Source of the DNA: Methylococcus mesophilus
GTDB taxonomy: Bacteria; Pseudomonadota; Gammaproteobacteria; Methylococcales; Methylococcaceae
Reading direction: 5' to 3'
Length of the DNA stretch: 64,000 bases
Assembly: GCF_026247885.1 (NCBI RefSeq)
Contig: NZ_CP110921.1
Location: 1,855,001 to 1,919,000 of the forward strand
Positions 29,257 through 38,795 of the stretch are shown here, one piece after another. The notes beneath the pieces are model-generated. The model ran no database searches, was not told where the DNA came from, and was given only the letters and a program-made list of their open reading frames with translations. The position numbers and the translations under genes are program-made. The first letter of the stretch is position 1. Every line of letters begins with the position of its first letter.

Positions 29257-30810
29257 TCATGAAGGGTGGACGGACAGCCGCGAAGCGGCCGGAAGCGCCG
29301 CGGACGGCGGGGTGTGCACCTGCGCCAGCCGGAGCAGCGACTGGTGGGCGAGATGGATCCACGGGGCGGTGTAGAACCCGACCCCCAGCAGCACCAGACA
29401 CAGCACGGCAATCAGTGTATGTTCCCGCCAGCCCGACCGCGACCATTCGGGATAGGACCGGTGCGAGCGGCGATGAGCCAGAAAGATCCTCTGGAACGCC
29501 CACAGCAAAAAGCCGGCGGCCAGGACGTTGCCGACGGCAACCGCAATCGCCGCGCCCAGGCCACGGGTTTCGATCAGCCCTTCCAGCAGCAGATGGGCGG
29601 CATCGAAGCCCGGCGTGCCGGGCATGGCGATGGTGCTCAAGGCAGCGACCAGAAACAGCAGGCCCGGGCCCGGCGCCGATTCGAACAGGCCGCCCAGGCG
29701 CGGCAGCAGCAGCGTACCGGTGCGGCGCCGGAGCATGCCGGCCAGGAAGAACAGCCCCGCACCCGCCGCACCGAAGTTGAAGGCCAGCAGCAGCGTACCG
29801 CTCAGCCCTTCGAGGTTCAGGGCGAAGACGCCGGCCACCAGCATTCCCGTCTGGCTGACCGTGGCGAAAGCCAGCAGGCGGCGGAAATCGAGCTGCATCA
29901 GTGCGAGCACCGCGCCGTAGAATACGCCGGCCAACGCCAGGCCCAGCGTCCATGCAGTCCACGCGTGGACGGCGTTGGGCAGCAGCGGCAGGACGAAGCG
30001 CAGCAGCCCGTAGATGCCTATTTTCATGCCTATCAAAAGGGCCAAGGCTGTAGCAGGCAAGCCCTGCGCCGCGACGATGGGCAGCCAGCCATGCAGCGGG
30101 AACTGAGCCAGGCGCACCGAGAATCCGTAGAAGAACAGCAGGAAGACCAGGGATTCGAGCGTGCCCGAAGGGGGGGTCTCCAACAGCGCGGCCAGATCGA
30201 AAGACCAGATTCCGGTGGCACGCGCATGCCCCAGTCCCAACAGGAAGATGCCCCCACCCAGCAGCGCCAAACCTGAGCCGGCAAAGCGCAGATAAATACG
30301 CCGGGCCGAGCGCGCCGGATCGCTGCTGCCCCAACGCCCCAAAATTAGGGTGACCGGCCAAAGTTCCAGGCAGGCGGCAATCCAGAACTGGGCCAGGTCC
30401 AGGGCGAGCAGCATACCCATCGCCGTGGCCTCGAAGGCCAGGACGGTCGCCACGTACAGGCCTGCCGGCGCCTCTCGCCCAATCTCGCGGAACAACAGGG
30501 CCAGCACCGCGAGCAAAGCAGTCAGCAGGACGAACCCTAAGCTGAGGCCGTCGACGCCGAGGTGATAATTCAGGACGGACAGGAACACCGCATGCTCGGC
30601 GAACTGGAAATCGGCAGACCCCGCATCGAACCGGGCCAGCAGGAACAGCGCTACCGCAAGCTCTGCGAGGCTGCCGGCAAAGCCGATTGCCCAGGCGAAA
30701 CCCTTCTTTTCTGCCCGCAGCGCAGCCAGCATGAACACCAGCGGCAGGCCGATCAAGGTGCTCAGCACCGGGAAGCCGGCGACTTCGAACCAGGGTATCT
30801 CGCCAGTCAT
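29257..30810 (-). CDS. NuoM-like membrane subunit with TM7 Lys replaced by Arg (Dab cluster)
   Basis: 517 aa. The start at 30810 (MTGEIPWFEV) follows AAGGGGAT, 10 bp after the NuoL-like gene. About 14 TM segments are visible. The conserved glutamate is present (AACLELWPVTLILG), but the usual TM7 lysine is arginine (GFSVRLAQFPLHGWLP), and the following loop differs from the NuoM consensus. It may be a structural or modified-conductance subunit. It lies between the NuoL-like gene and the distal NuoM-like gene. Confidence 0.85.
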   Translation of the reverse strand: MTGEIPWFEVAGFPVLSTLIGLPLVFMLAALRAEKKGFAWAIGFAGSLAELAVALFLLARFDAGSADFQFAEHAVFLSVLNYHLGVDGLSLGFVLLTALLAVLALLFREIGREAPAGLYVATVLAFEATAMGMLLALDLAQFWIAACLELWPVTLILGRWGSSDPARSARRIYLRFAGSGLALLGGGIFLLGLGHARATGIWSFDLAALLETPPSGTLESLVFLLFFYGFSVRLAQFPLHGWLPIVAAQGLPATALALLIGMKIGIYGLLRFVLPLLPNAVHAWTAWTLGLALAGVFYGAVLALMQLDFRRLLAFATVSQTGMLVAGVFALNLEGLSGTLLLAFNFGAAGAGLFFLAGMLRRRTGTLLLPRLGGLFESAPGPGLLFLVAALSTIAMPGTPGFDAAHLLLEGLIETRGLGAAIAVAVGNVLAAGFLLWAFQRIFLAHRRSHRSYPEWSRSGWREHTLIAVLCLVLLGVGFYTAPWIHLAHQSLLRLAQVHTPPSAALPAASRLSVHPS

Positions 30811-30820
30811 GGAATCCCCT

Positions 30821-32386
30821 TCATCCGACCGCGAACAGCGAAACCAGCAGCACCAGGCACACGTAGCGCGGCTGGGCGAGCAGGGCTTCGAGCCGCTGCA
30901 GGGAACGCCCGACACGCCGTCCCGCCCGCCACAGATCGACGCCGACGCCTTGCAGGACCAAGCGGTCCTCGAACCAGTGCAGGGCGCCGGCGGTCCGGGC
31001 AACGATCCAGCCCGGAAGGCCGCCGACCCCCTGTCCCGCCTCGGTGCCGAGCGGCACCCCGATGCGCCGCTCCTCCCAGTTGGCCAGCGCGGCAAGCGCC
31101 TGGACCGCGGGAGTCGGGGCGTCGACGAGTCGATCCAGCACTTGGCGGTCGAAGGCGTCAAAGTCGTCCGCCAGGCGCTGCACCGGCAGGACACAGGCAC
31201 GGTCCACCGCGGCCTCCAGCCAGAACCGGTTCAGCGAGGCGGCGTAGGACCTGCGGCTGTTCGCCAGCCAGGCCGGCAAGGGCCTGGGCGGCTGGCCGGA
31301 TAGCGCGTGCATCAGCGCCGGCGCAGTGAGGAACTGGTAGCCCCGGACGACGGCGTGGGCGAACAGATGCCAGGTCGCAAGCTGCCAGAATCCCAAGCCG
31401 CAGGCCAGGAACATCAATCCCACCTGGGCCAGGGTCGAAAACACCAGGGCGGATTTGACGTCGGTTTGGCTGAGTCCACAGAAATAGCCGTAGAGCGCGG
31501 TCAAGAGGCCTGCCGCAGCCATCAGTGCCGACGCCGCTTCCGCGTGGACGAACAGGGGTTCGAGCCGCAGCACCAGGTAGACGCCGGCATGGATCATCAG
31601 CGCTCCGTAGAAAATCGCACTCGACGGCGTCGGTCCCTCCATGGCGCGCGACAGCCAGGGCGAGAACGGCACCTGGGCCGACTTCGCGAAGGCGGCGACC
31701 AGGAAGCAGGCGGCGACGAGGTTCTGCTTCTCCGACGAGAGCTGCGCCAGTCCGGCCAGCAGCTTCGGCCATTCGAGCTGGCCGGTCCAGGCGAAGCTCA
31801 AGGCGATCGCCAGGACGAAACCGGCGTCGCCCACGCGGTTGGTGACGAAGGCTCGGGTAGCGTTGCCAGCCGCGACCGGACGATCGTAGGCGTAAGCGAT
31901 CAGGAGGTAGGAGCAGACCCCGGCCAGCTCCCAGCCGAAAAACGTCAGCACCGGGTTCCCGGCCAGCACCAGGAACTGCATGGCCCCGGCGAACAGGCTG
32001 AGCACCAGGAAGAACCGGTGGAAGCCCCGCTCGCGGTGCATGTAGTTGACGGAAAAGCGCGCAACCAGGTAAGCCATGAGGGCGACCAGCGCGGACAAAC
32101 CCAGGCTCAGGCGGTCGAGCTGGAAGCTGAGGAGCACGCGGTAATCCGCGCTGGCCAGCCAGGTGCCCAGCACCGTTCTGGCCTCGAGCGTACCCGCCGA
32201 CCCCAGCACCAGCAGCAGCGTCGCCAGCAGTCCCGACGCCCCCAGCGCCGACCGCACGAGCCGGGCGCTCATCCGTTCGCAGGGTTCACCCTCGAGACGC
32301 CCGAGCGCGATGCCTGCGGCGATGCCGAACGCGGCTGCGGCGGGCAGCAGCGGAATCAGAACGGCGGCTTTTTCGAGATAGGCCAC
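30821..32386 (-). CDS. dabB: NuoL-like subunit, probable DabB
   Basis: 521 aa. NuoL/MrpA-like proton-conducting subunit that in DabAB complexes partners DabA. Key features: YMHRERGFHRFFLVLSLFAG, the glutamate in FFGWELAGVCSYLLIAY, TNRVGDAGF, and the lysine in AFAKSAQVPFSPWLSRAMEGPT. The C-terminal part continues as amphipathic and hydrophobic helices without the long lateral helix of true NuoL. It starts 9 bp after the dabA stop. Assignment as DabB rests on adjacency to DabA and fold. Confidence 0.88.
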   Translation of the reverse strand: MAYLEKAAVLIPLLPAAAAFGIAAGIALGRLEGEPCERMSARLVRSALGASGLLATLLLVLGSAGTLEARTVLGTWLASADYRVLLSFQLDRLSLGLSALVALMAYLVARFSVNYMHRERGFHRFFLVLSLFAGAMQFLVLAGNPVLTFFGWELAGVCSYLLIAYAYDRPVAAGNATRAFVTNRVGDAGFVLAIALSFAWTGQLEWPKLLAGLAQLSSEKQNLVAACFLVAAFAKSAQVPFSPWLSRAMEGPTPSSAIFYGALMIHAGVYLVLRLEPLFVHAEAASALMAAAGLLTALYGYFCGLSQTDVKSALVFSTLAQVGLMFLACGLGFWQLATWHLFAHAVVRGYQFLTAPALMHALSGQPPRPLPAWLANSRRSYAASLNRFWLEAAVDRACVLPVQRLADDFDAFDRQVLDRLVDAPTPAVQALAALANWEERRIGVPLGTEAGQGVGGLPGWIVARTAGALHWFEDRLVLQGVGVDLWRAGRRVGRSLQRLEALLAQPRYVCLVLLVSLFAVG

Positions 32387-32395
32387 GGCGCGATG

Positions 32396-35300
32396 TCAGA
32401 CGCTAATCAAGGCAGGGGGCAACGGCTCGGCATGGCCTTCGAACCAGTCGGCCGAACGGGCGCACACTGCCATTTCCGCCACGGCGCCGGTCCAGGGAAC
32501 GAAGCCCTGCTCCGGATCAAACGTCGAGATCGTACCGTCCGCAGGGTGAATTGCGGACAACAGGATCCAGCCGTTGCCGGCGAGTTCCCGGATCGGCGGC
32601 TGGCGGCGGTAGATCGCGGCCAGGATTTCCGGCGTCTGCTCCACCACGATCTGCAGCCGCATGGCTTCGTGAACCTCGGCCATTTGCCGGGGCAGGCCGG
32701 TGCGCAAGTCGCTGGCGGTGCCTTCCATGATGCCGAACAGCCCGGTCACGTTGTGCGGCACCTTGGAACCGCAGCCGTAGCGCTCGTTGTTCACCGTGGA
32801 AAAATAGTATTCGAGGTTGATGCCCGCCCCTACGGGGCCCGCCGCGAGCAGGATACCTTCCAGGATGCGCCCTTCCGGATCGCGGGTCGGGTCGTAGGAG
32901 ATCAGGAATACCCGGCGGTCCAGGAACAGGCCACGGCTGACCGAACGCCGGCCGATCAAGGCGGCGGCATTGGTCGCGTGGCCCAGTTCCGGCCGGGCCT
33001 GGCTGAAATCCACCGAACGCCCGGTGACGTGGCGCAGCGCCCTGGCCGGCGAGGGCCGTTTGGGCGCCGAGGCAAAACGGCGGCAGCGTTCCTGCGCCGA
33101 AAGCCGGCAGGCCTCGTCCAGTTGCGCCGCGAAGGCATGCCAGCCGATACGGCTCAAGGGCGGGATGTCCGGCGTGTCGAACCAGGTGATTTCCTCGCTG
33201 CAGGTATTGTGCTCGGCACCGACGAACCAGGTGTCATCCGGAATCGGCAATCCCCGCTGCGCCAGCCGCGCCCTGACCTCGGGCCGGTTCGCCATGGCAG
33301 CGAACACCCGCGCATTGGGGCCGCCGTGGCGCCCGCTGCAGGCGCCGCAGTCGTAGGCCGCGAGATGCGGATTGTTCCGGCTGCCCGACCCGTGTCCCAT
33401 CAGCACGACGATGGGCGCGAACTCCTGGGTCAGACCGACGTTCAGCAGGAAAGCCGCCACCCGGTCCGCCTGTTCTGCGTCGGTCAGGCCCGGGCGGGGC
33501 CGCTCCGGACTGGCCGGGACCGTATCGTCCGCCGCATTCAACGCCAGCGTGGTCGGCACTTCGGGCGTCCAGACCGCCGCCAGCCGCCGGGATAACCTCG
33601 CCGCCCAGCGAGGCAGCAGAACCTTTCCGAGCAGGCCAGCCGCGACGCCCGGAGCCACCAGATCGATCAGCAGGTGGGAACTGAGCAGGTTGCGCCGGAT
33701 CTCCTGGTTGAATACCCGGCCGAGAAACCGGATGACTCCCCGCCGATGGTCGTGCAGTTGCCGGGTCGCTTCCTCGCCGGGGCTCGGAATCTCGCACACC
33801 TCGTGGGAGGGAGTGACGACGATCGGACACAAAGCCGTGGGTTCGGGGTCATCCAGGCCCCGCCAGTGCATGGGAATGCCGAAAAAACCGGCGGCACCCA
33901 GGGTCTCGACGGCCGGATTAAGTTCTTCCAGATGGCGGCGTATGCCCTCTTCCCGGTCGTCCATGCAGAACACAATCTGCGCTTCGGGACGCTCGTCGCG
34001 GGTGGCCCAGCGTCCCCGCCCGTGGTTGTTCGCCAGCGCGTTGAACAGAGGCTCGCGGTAGTGGCGTTCGTAGGCGCACAGCCAAAGGTAGCCGCGCCGT
34101 CCGAGCGTCAGTTCATCCAGCGCGCCGAGCAGGCGATCGATGTCTTCCTCCCGGAAAGCCCGCACGTCCTGGGCCGAAAGACCCAGATGCTGAGCCAGCT
34201 TGAACAGACGCCAGCCGCCGCCGTGGAGACGATAGCGCGAGTTCCACCCGGCCCTGGGCGCATGGCGCCAGGAGAAGATCATGTCGGCGGCGATGCGCCA
34301 GGGTTTCCTGTCGATGCGTTCGCTGCCGGCGCGCCGCACCAGGTCGGCGCAAGCCGAGGCCAGGAACTCCGGCAATTCGCTGCGGTACAACGCATGGCGC
34401 ACCACGAACTCCGAAAGATGGCACTCGAAATAGCGCGCCAGTTCGCCGATATGGCCTTCGATGCCCCAGGCTTCGGAACAGATCTGGCGGAGATAGCGGC
34501 GGTCCAGGATGAGGCGGACCGCCAGGTAATCCATCAGGCTCGCGGGCGCAGTCCGGTTGGCCCGGTAGGCCGGGCGGTGGGCCCGCCAGTTCATCATCCC
34601 GGACCATCCTGGCAGCTCCAGCGCCAGACGTTCCAGATAGCCTTCCCAGTACGGCGCGGGGATGCCTCGCTGCTCGAGTTCGGAAATGACCGCCTCTGCG
34701 GCGTCGTCGGGCAGACCATCCAGGTCGGCGCGGTCCAGCGGCACCTCGCCGAGACCCCGCTCGACGCCATGCTGCATCGAACGCTTCCAGGCCGCATAGA
34801 ATCCCAGGTTCCGGTCAGGAGAATGCCAGGCGGCCAGCCCTTCGTCGAGGTACGATGCGCAATGGCGGATGAGTTGGGGCCGGACCCGGTCCAGCACGTC
34901 CTGCCCCGTCAGCTTCAGCATTAAGCCGCGCAGGGTCCGCTCCCGCCCCACGGCGTCGATCTCTTTGGCGAGCAGAACCCGCGCCTCCTCGCGCATGGCA
35001 CGATGCAACGCCGAAAGCCCGCTGCCGGAGGACTCGGCCTTGAAGTCGGCGTACAGCGCTTCCGCCTGGGCGATGGCGTGTTCCATGAGGTCCTCCGGAT
35101 GCAGGGCGGCGCGCTCGTCCAGACCGAGCCGTTCCAGGCACGCGTCCCACAGGTCCCGCACCAGCCGGGGCGAGGCAGCGGCCTCCTCCTGGCCGCGCTT
35201 GGCCGACTCCATGAGCCGGCGTCGGGCTTCGGGCGAAACCTCCGGATCGAAGCGGTCGAGCGCCTTGAGTTCGTCGACCAGCCAGGAGAAACGGGCGGGA

Positions 35301-35683
35301 TCCGCGGGCTCGAGATCGACCGTCAGCAGCAGACGATGGATCTGCCTACGGGTGATCGGCTCGCCTCCGGCCACGGCCAGGATTTCCCGGCCTCGCGGCC
35401 CGAGGTGCCGGTCGAGCACCGCCTCGATATCGGCGTCGGCGATGCGCCCTTTCCGGTAGAGTGCCCTGAATTCGCTCTCCGGCAGGTAGCCGTGGATGCC
35501 AGTGAGGCGCTCGGCTTCCTCCAGCGCCGTTTCGAAAGGGAGATGCTGAAAACCGTGCAGGGTGTTGTGATGGACGAAATCGCGGATCGGCGCCTGACCC
35601 GGCAGCACATGCTCCATGCGCTGCACGGCTTCGGCCAGACGGCTCTTGAGGTCGGTCGGGGCGGCGCCCGTCGGGTGGCTCAT
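32396..35683 (-). CDS. dabA: DabA-type inorganic carbon transporter subunit (DUF2309)
   Basis: 1095 aa, the long form of the family. DabA is a beta-carbonic-anhydrase-like zinc protein that, with DabB, drives energy-coupled CO2 hydration to bicarbonate. The four zinc-site residues described for Halothiobacillus DabA are recognisable: C573 and D575 in FCMDDREEG, H764 in MGHGSGSRNN and C779 in YDCGACSG. The 15-residue H-to-C spacing equals that in the characterised protein. The ATG at 35683 is 8 bp after the preceding NuoM-like stop. It may supply CO2/bicarbonate for RuBisCO or carboxylases; the physiological role in a methanotroph is inference. Confidence 0.93.
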   Translation of the reverse strand: MSHPTGAAPTDLKSRLAEAVQRMEHVLPGQAPIRDFVHHNTLHGFQHLPFETALEEAERLTGIHGYLPESEFRALYRKGRIADADIEAVLDRHLGPRGREILAVAGGEPITRRQIHRLLLTVDLEPADPARFSWLVDELKALDRFDPEVSPEARRRLMESAKRGQEEAAASPRLVRDLWDACLERLGLDERAALHPEDLMEHAIAQAEALYADFKAESSGSGLSALHRAMREEARVLLAKEIDAVGRERTLRGLMLKLTGQDVLDRVRPQLIRHCASYLDEGLAAWHSPDRNLGFYAAWKRSMQHGVERGLGEVPLDRADLDGLPDDAAEAVISELEQRGIPAPYWEGYLERLALELPGWSGMMNWRAHRPAYRANRTAPASLMDYLAVRLILDRRYLRQICSEAWGIEGHIGELARYFECHLSEFVVRHALYRSELPEFLASACADLVRRAGSERIDRKPWRIAADMIFSWRHAPRAGWNSRYRLHGGGWRLFKLAQHLGLSAQDVRAFREEDIDRLLGALDELTLGRRGYLWLCAYERHYREPLFNALANNHGRGRWATRDERPEAQIVFCMDDREEGIRRHLEELNPAVETLGAAGFFGIPMHWRGLDDPEPTALCPIVVTPSHEVCEIPSPGEEATRQLHDHRRGVIRFLGRVFNQEIRRNLLSSHLLIDLVAPGVAAGLLGKVLLPRWAARLSRRLAAVWTPEVPTTLALNAADDTVPASPERPRPGLTDAEQADRVAAFLLNVGLTQEFAPIVVLMGHGSGSRNNPHLAAYDCGACSGRHGGPNARVFAAMANRPEVRARLAQRGLPIPDDTWFVGAEHNTCSEEITWFDTPDIPPLSRIGWHAFAAQLDEACRLSAQERCRRFASAPKRPSPARALRHVTGRSVDFSQARPELGHATNAAALIGRRSVSRGLFLDRRVFLISYDPTRDPEGRILEGILLAAGPVGAGINLEYYFSTVNNERYGCGSKVPHNVTGLFGIMEGTASDLRTGLPRQMAEVHEAMRLQIVVEQTPEILAAIYRRQPPIRELAGNGWILLSAIHPADGTISTFDPEQGFVPWTGAVAEMAVCARSADWFEGHAEPLPPALISV

Positions 35684-35691
35684 GCTCGGGC

Positions 35692-37158
35692 TCACAGGGA
35701 TTCGGGATGCACGGCCGCCAGATAATGGCCAATCGAAACCCGGCTCAGCTCGAGCATGGCGGCCGGGGCGACGCCGAGATAGACGATGGCGGCGGCGAGA
35801 CAGGCCGCGCCCGCGAATTCCGCCGGACGCATATCTTCGAGGCCGGACGTCGCCGGCCGGACAGGTCCTGTGACCAGCGCGGAAACGCTTCTCAACGCAT
35901 ACGCGCCGCCCACCAGGACACCGAAGCTGGCGGCCAGCATCCATGCGCCGAATCGCTGGAAACCGCCGAGCATTGCGTGCAATTCGGCAACGAAACTGGC
36001 GGAACCGGGAATCCCCATGGAGGCCAGCAGAGCCAGGGTGGTGAACGCCGCGAAGCGGGGCGCGGCCAGTCCCAGGGCGCCGTAATCGCCGATTTCGCGG
36101 GTATGGGTGCGTTCGTACAGCAGGCCGATCAGCAGGAACAGCGCGGCCGCCACCAGGCCGTGGGCGGTCATCTGCATCACCGCCCCCGTGAGGCCGACCG
36201 GATTCAGCGTGGCGAGCCCGAGCAGCACGAAGCCCATGTGGCTGACCGAGGAATAGGCGATCATGGCCTTCAGGTCGCTCTGGCGCCAGGCCAGCAGCGC
36301 GCCGTAGACGATGCCGACCAGTGCAATGGCAGCCAGCCAGGGCTGCATCGCGACCGCCGCTTCCGGCAGCATGCCGCAGGCCCGGATCAGGCCGTAGGCG
36401 CCCATCTTGAGCAACGCGCCCGACAACAGAATGCTGATGGGGCTGGGCGCTTCCACATGGGCCAGCGGCAGCCAGCCGTGCAGGGGGAACACCGGCATCT
36501 TCACGCCGAAGCCGATCAGGAGGCCGAGGAAGATAACGATCTGGCTGGCGCGCGGCAGCTCGCGCGCCGCGGCCTGCATCGAATCCATCAGCGTCGAGTG
36601 GTCGGCCGACGAGGTATAGACCATGAGCAGCCCGATCAGCATGAAGACCGAGCCGCCCATGGTGTAGAGCACGAAGTTCAGGCTGGCGCTGTGGCGGCGC
36701 TTGCCGCCCCACAGGTCGATCAGGAAGAACAGCGGGATCAGCGTCAGTTCCCAGAACACGTAGAACAGCGCCCAGTCGCGGGCGATGAAGACGCCCAGCA
36801 TCCCGAATTCCAGGCTCAGGAAGGCCGTGTAATACCCGCGGGGCCGGTGGCCGCTGCGGCCGGCCAGCAGGGCGACCAGGCAAAGGAATGCCGAGAGCAG
36901 CACCATGGGCAGGGAAAAGCCATCGACGCCCAAGGCATAGAAGCTGCCCATGCCGGGATTCCAGGGCAAGGCCTCGCCGAACTGGATGTCCGGCGAGGCG
37001 GTATCGAAACGGATGGCGACAGCCAGGGCCCACAGCAGGCATAGCCCGCTGAACCCCAAGGCAACGCCGCATGCGTGCCGGTGCAGCCGCTGCGGCAGCA
37101 AGGCCAGCACCAGGGCGCCCAGCAACGGCGTCCAGAGGAGGCAGCTCAAGATTTTCAC
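35692..37158 (-). CDS. NuoM-like proton-conducting antiporter subunit (Dab cluster, first gene)
   Basis: 488 aa from a GTG at 37158 (then KILSCLLWTPLLG), chosen because NuoM proteins begin directly with the first TM helix; an in-frame ATG at 37302 would add 48 unrelated residues. The start is uncertain, as no strong ribosome site is seen. About 14 TM segments; glutamate in VFWELTLIPLFFLIDLWGG and lysine in GFGVKMPVFPLHGWLPLAHV. It is the promoter-proximal gene of the five-gene Dab-like operon, divergent from gltX. Confidence 0.87.
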   Translation of the reverse strand: MKILSCLLWTPLLGALVLALLPQRLHRHACGVALGFSGLCLLWALAVAIRFDTASPDIQFGEALPWNPGMGSFYALGVDGFSLPMVLLSAFLCLVALLAGRSGHRPRGYYTAFLSLEFGMLGVFIARDWALFYVFWELTLIPLFFLIDLWGGKRRHSASLNFVLYTMGGSVFMLIGLLMVYTSSADHSTLMDSMQAAARELPRASQIVIFLGLLIGFGVKMPVFPLHGWLPLAHVEAPSPISILLSGALLKMGAYGLIRACGMLPEAAVAMQPWLAAIALVGIVYGALLAWRQSDLKAMIAYSSVSHMGFVLLGLATLNPVGLTGAVMQMTAHGLVAAALFLLIGLLYERTHTREIGDYGALGLAAPRFAAFTTLALLASMGIPGSASFVAELHAMLGGFQRFGAWMLAASFGVLVGGAYALRSVSALVTGPVRPATSGLEDMRPAEFAGAACLAAAIVYLGVAPAAMLELSRVSIGHYLAAVHPESL

Positions 37159-37393
37159 GACGACCGGTATCCCGCGATTTTGTCGATGTATCGTTTCGGA
37201 GGGGTTGCCGGCCGATCCCCGGTCACCCGTTTTTCCTGGGACGGTGCCCGCCACACGGCGGAGAAGGTTAACATGCTCTTGGATGATGGCAAACTCCAGC
37301 AAGCCCCGCGCAACTTGCAGCGGCTCGCTCGTTGCCGTTACTCTCTAACGTTACTTTTCGCCCAATCGTCCGTTCCGCCGTCCAACCCAACCC

Positions 37394-38794
37394 ATGCCCC
37401 CGATCAAGACGCGATTCGCCCCCAGCCCGACCGGACTGATCCACCTCGGAAACGCCCGCACTGCGTTGCTCAGCGCCCTGGGCGGCGATACCTTCGTGCT
37501 GCGGATCGAGGACACCGACTTGGAGCGCAGCCGCAGCGAGTTCGTCGACGAATTGATCGCCGACCTGCGCTGGCTCGACCTGGAGTGGCAGGAAGGCCCG
37601 CAGTCCGCCGAGCCCGATCCGCACTGGTTCCAGTCGCAGCGCAGCTCGGTCTATAAGGATTACTACCGTGCCCTTGAGGAAAAGGGCCAGGCCTACCCTT
37701 GTTTCTGCACCCCGCTGGAGCTGGAGGTTGCGCGCAAGGTGCAGTTGAGCGCCGGCCGTCCGCCGCGCTATTCGGGGCGGTGCGCCCATCTCTCGGCGGA
37801 TGAAATCCGCCGCAAGCAGGACGAAGGACTGTCGCCGACTTTGCGCTTCCGGGTACCGAGAGGCCAGGTGGTTGAGTTCGAGGACGAGGTGCGCGGGCCG
37901 CAGCGTTTCGCCAGCGAGGACATTGGCGATTTCATCATCCGCCGCGCCGACGGCAGCCCTGCCTTCTTCTTCTGCAATGCCATCGACGATGCGCTGATGG
38001 GCATCACCCGGGTGCTGCGCGGCGAGGACCATCTCGCCAACACCCCGCGCCAGCTCATGATCCTGGCGGCCCTGGACCTCCCCCAGCCCCGCTACGCCCA
38101 TATATCGCTCATCGTTGGCGACGACGGCGCACCACTTTCCAAGCGAAACGGCAGCCGCAGCATCAACCAGCTGCGGGAAGAAGGCTATTTTCCCGAAGCC
38201 GTGGTCAACATGCTGGCCCGGCTCGGCCACCATTACGACAGTGAAGAGCTGCTGGGACTCAGCGCGCTGCGGGCCGGTTTCGACGTCAACCGGCTGGGCC
38301 GCTCGCCTGCGCGTTTCGACCTGTCCCACCTCGACCACTGGCAGGGCCTGGCGGTGCGAAAAACGGCCGACGATACGCTATGGACTTGGCTGCACGCCGA
38401 AACACGTGCCGTGGTGCCCGAAGCCCGTCGCTCCGATTTCCTGGACGTCGTCCGCTGCAACTGCCTGTTCCCCAAACAGGCGGACGGCTGGGCCAAGGTC
38501 CTGTTCACCGACGAGCTGGAGCTGGCGGCCGACATCGCCGCCGTGGCGCAATCGGCCGGCGAAGCGTTCTACCTGGCGGCCATCGATGCCGCGACGGAGT
38601 CGCCCGACGACTTTGCCGTTTTCCTGGCCGGGCTGAAGCGGCGCAGCGGCGCCAAGGGCAAGCACTTGTTCCTGCCGTTGCGGGCGGCGCTGACCGGCAG
38701 CCTGGACGGGCCGGAGCTGGCGAAGATATACCAGCTCCTGGACAAGCCGCGCCTGCACCGCCGGCTGGCCGAATTCACCTACGAATCGGAATGA
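37394..38794 (+). CDS. gltX: Glutamyl-tRNA synthetase
   Basis: 466 aa. Class I synthetase charging tRNA-Glu. The HIGH-type motif is in [19 protein letters not shown], the KMSKS-type motif in [13 protein letters not shown]. The C-terminal anticodon-binding domain is present, distinguishing it from gluQ at 25465. The stop is one base before the cysS start, so the two synthetase genes form one transcript. It is transcribed divergently from the Dab-like operon. Confidence 0.96.
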   Translation: MPPIKTRFAPSPTGLIHLGNARTALLSALGGDTFVLRIEDTDLERSRSEFVDELIADLRWLDLEWQEGPQSAEPDPHWFQSQRSSVYKDYYRALEEKGQAYPCFCTPLELEVARKVQLSAGRPPRYSGRCAHLSADEIRRKQDEGLSPTLRFRVPRGQVVEFEDEVRGPQRFASEDIGDFIIRRADGSPAFFFCNAIDDALMGITRVLRGEDHLANTPRQLMILAALDLPQPRYAHISLIVGDDGAPLSKRNGSRSINQLREEGYFPEAVVNMLARLGHHYDSEELLGLSALRAGFDVNRLGRSPARFDLSHLDHWQGLAVRKTADDTLWTWLHAETRAVVPEARRSDFLDVVRCNCLFPKQADGWAKVLFTDELELAADIAAVAQSAGEAFYLAAIDAATESPDDFAVFLAGLKRRSGAKGKHLFLPLRAALTGSLDGPELAKIYQLLDKPRLHRRLAEFTYESE

Positions 38795-38795
38795 C

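Noticed and set aside
27285-29780. 831-codon plus-strand frame across the cyclophilin and NuoM-like genes
   Set aside because: It crosses several real minus-strand genes, is Gln/Arg-rich and has no domain.
31307-33595. 762-codon plus-strand frame opposite dabB/dabA
   Set aside because: Antisense to well-supported genes, low-complexity translation.
37158-37302. Extension of the first NuoM-like gene to the ATG at 37302
   Set aside because: The 48 extra residues are not hydrophobic or NuoM-like, and family members begin at the first TM helix.
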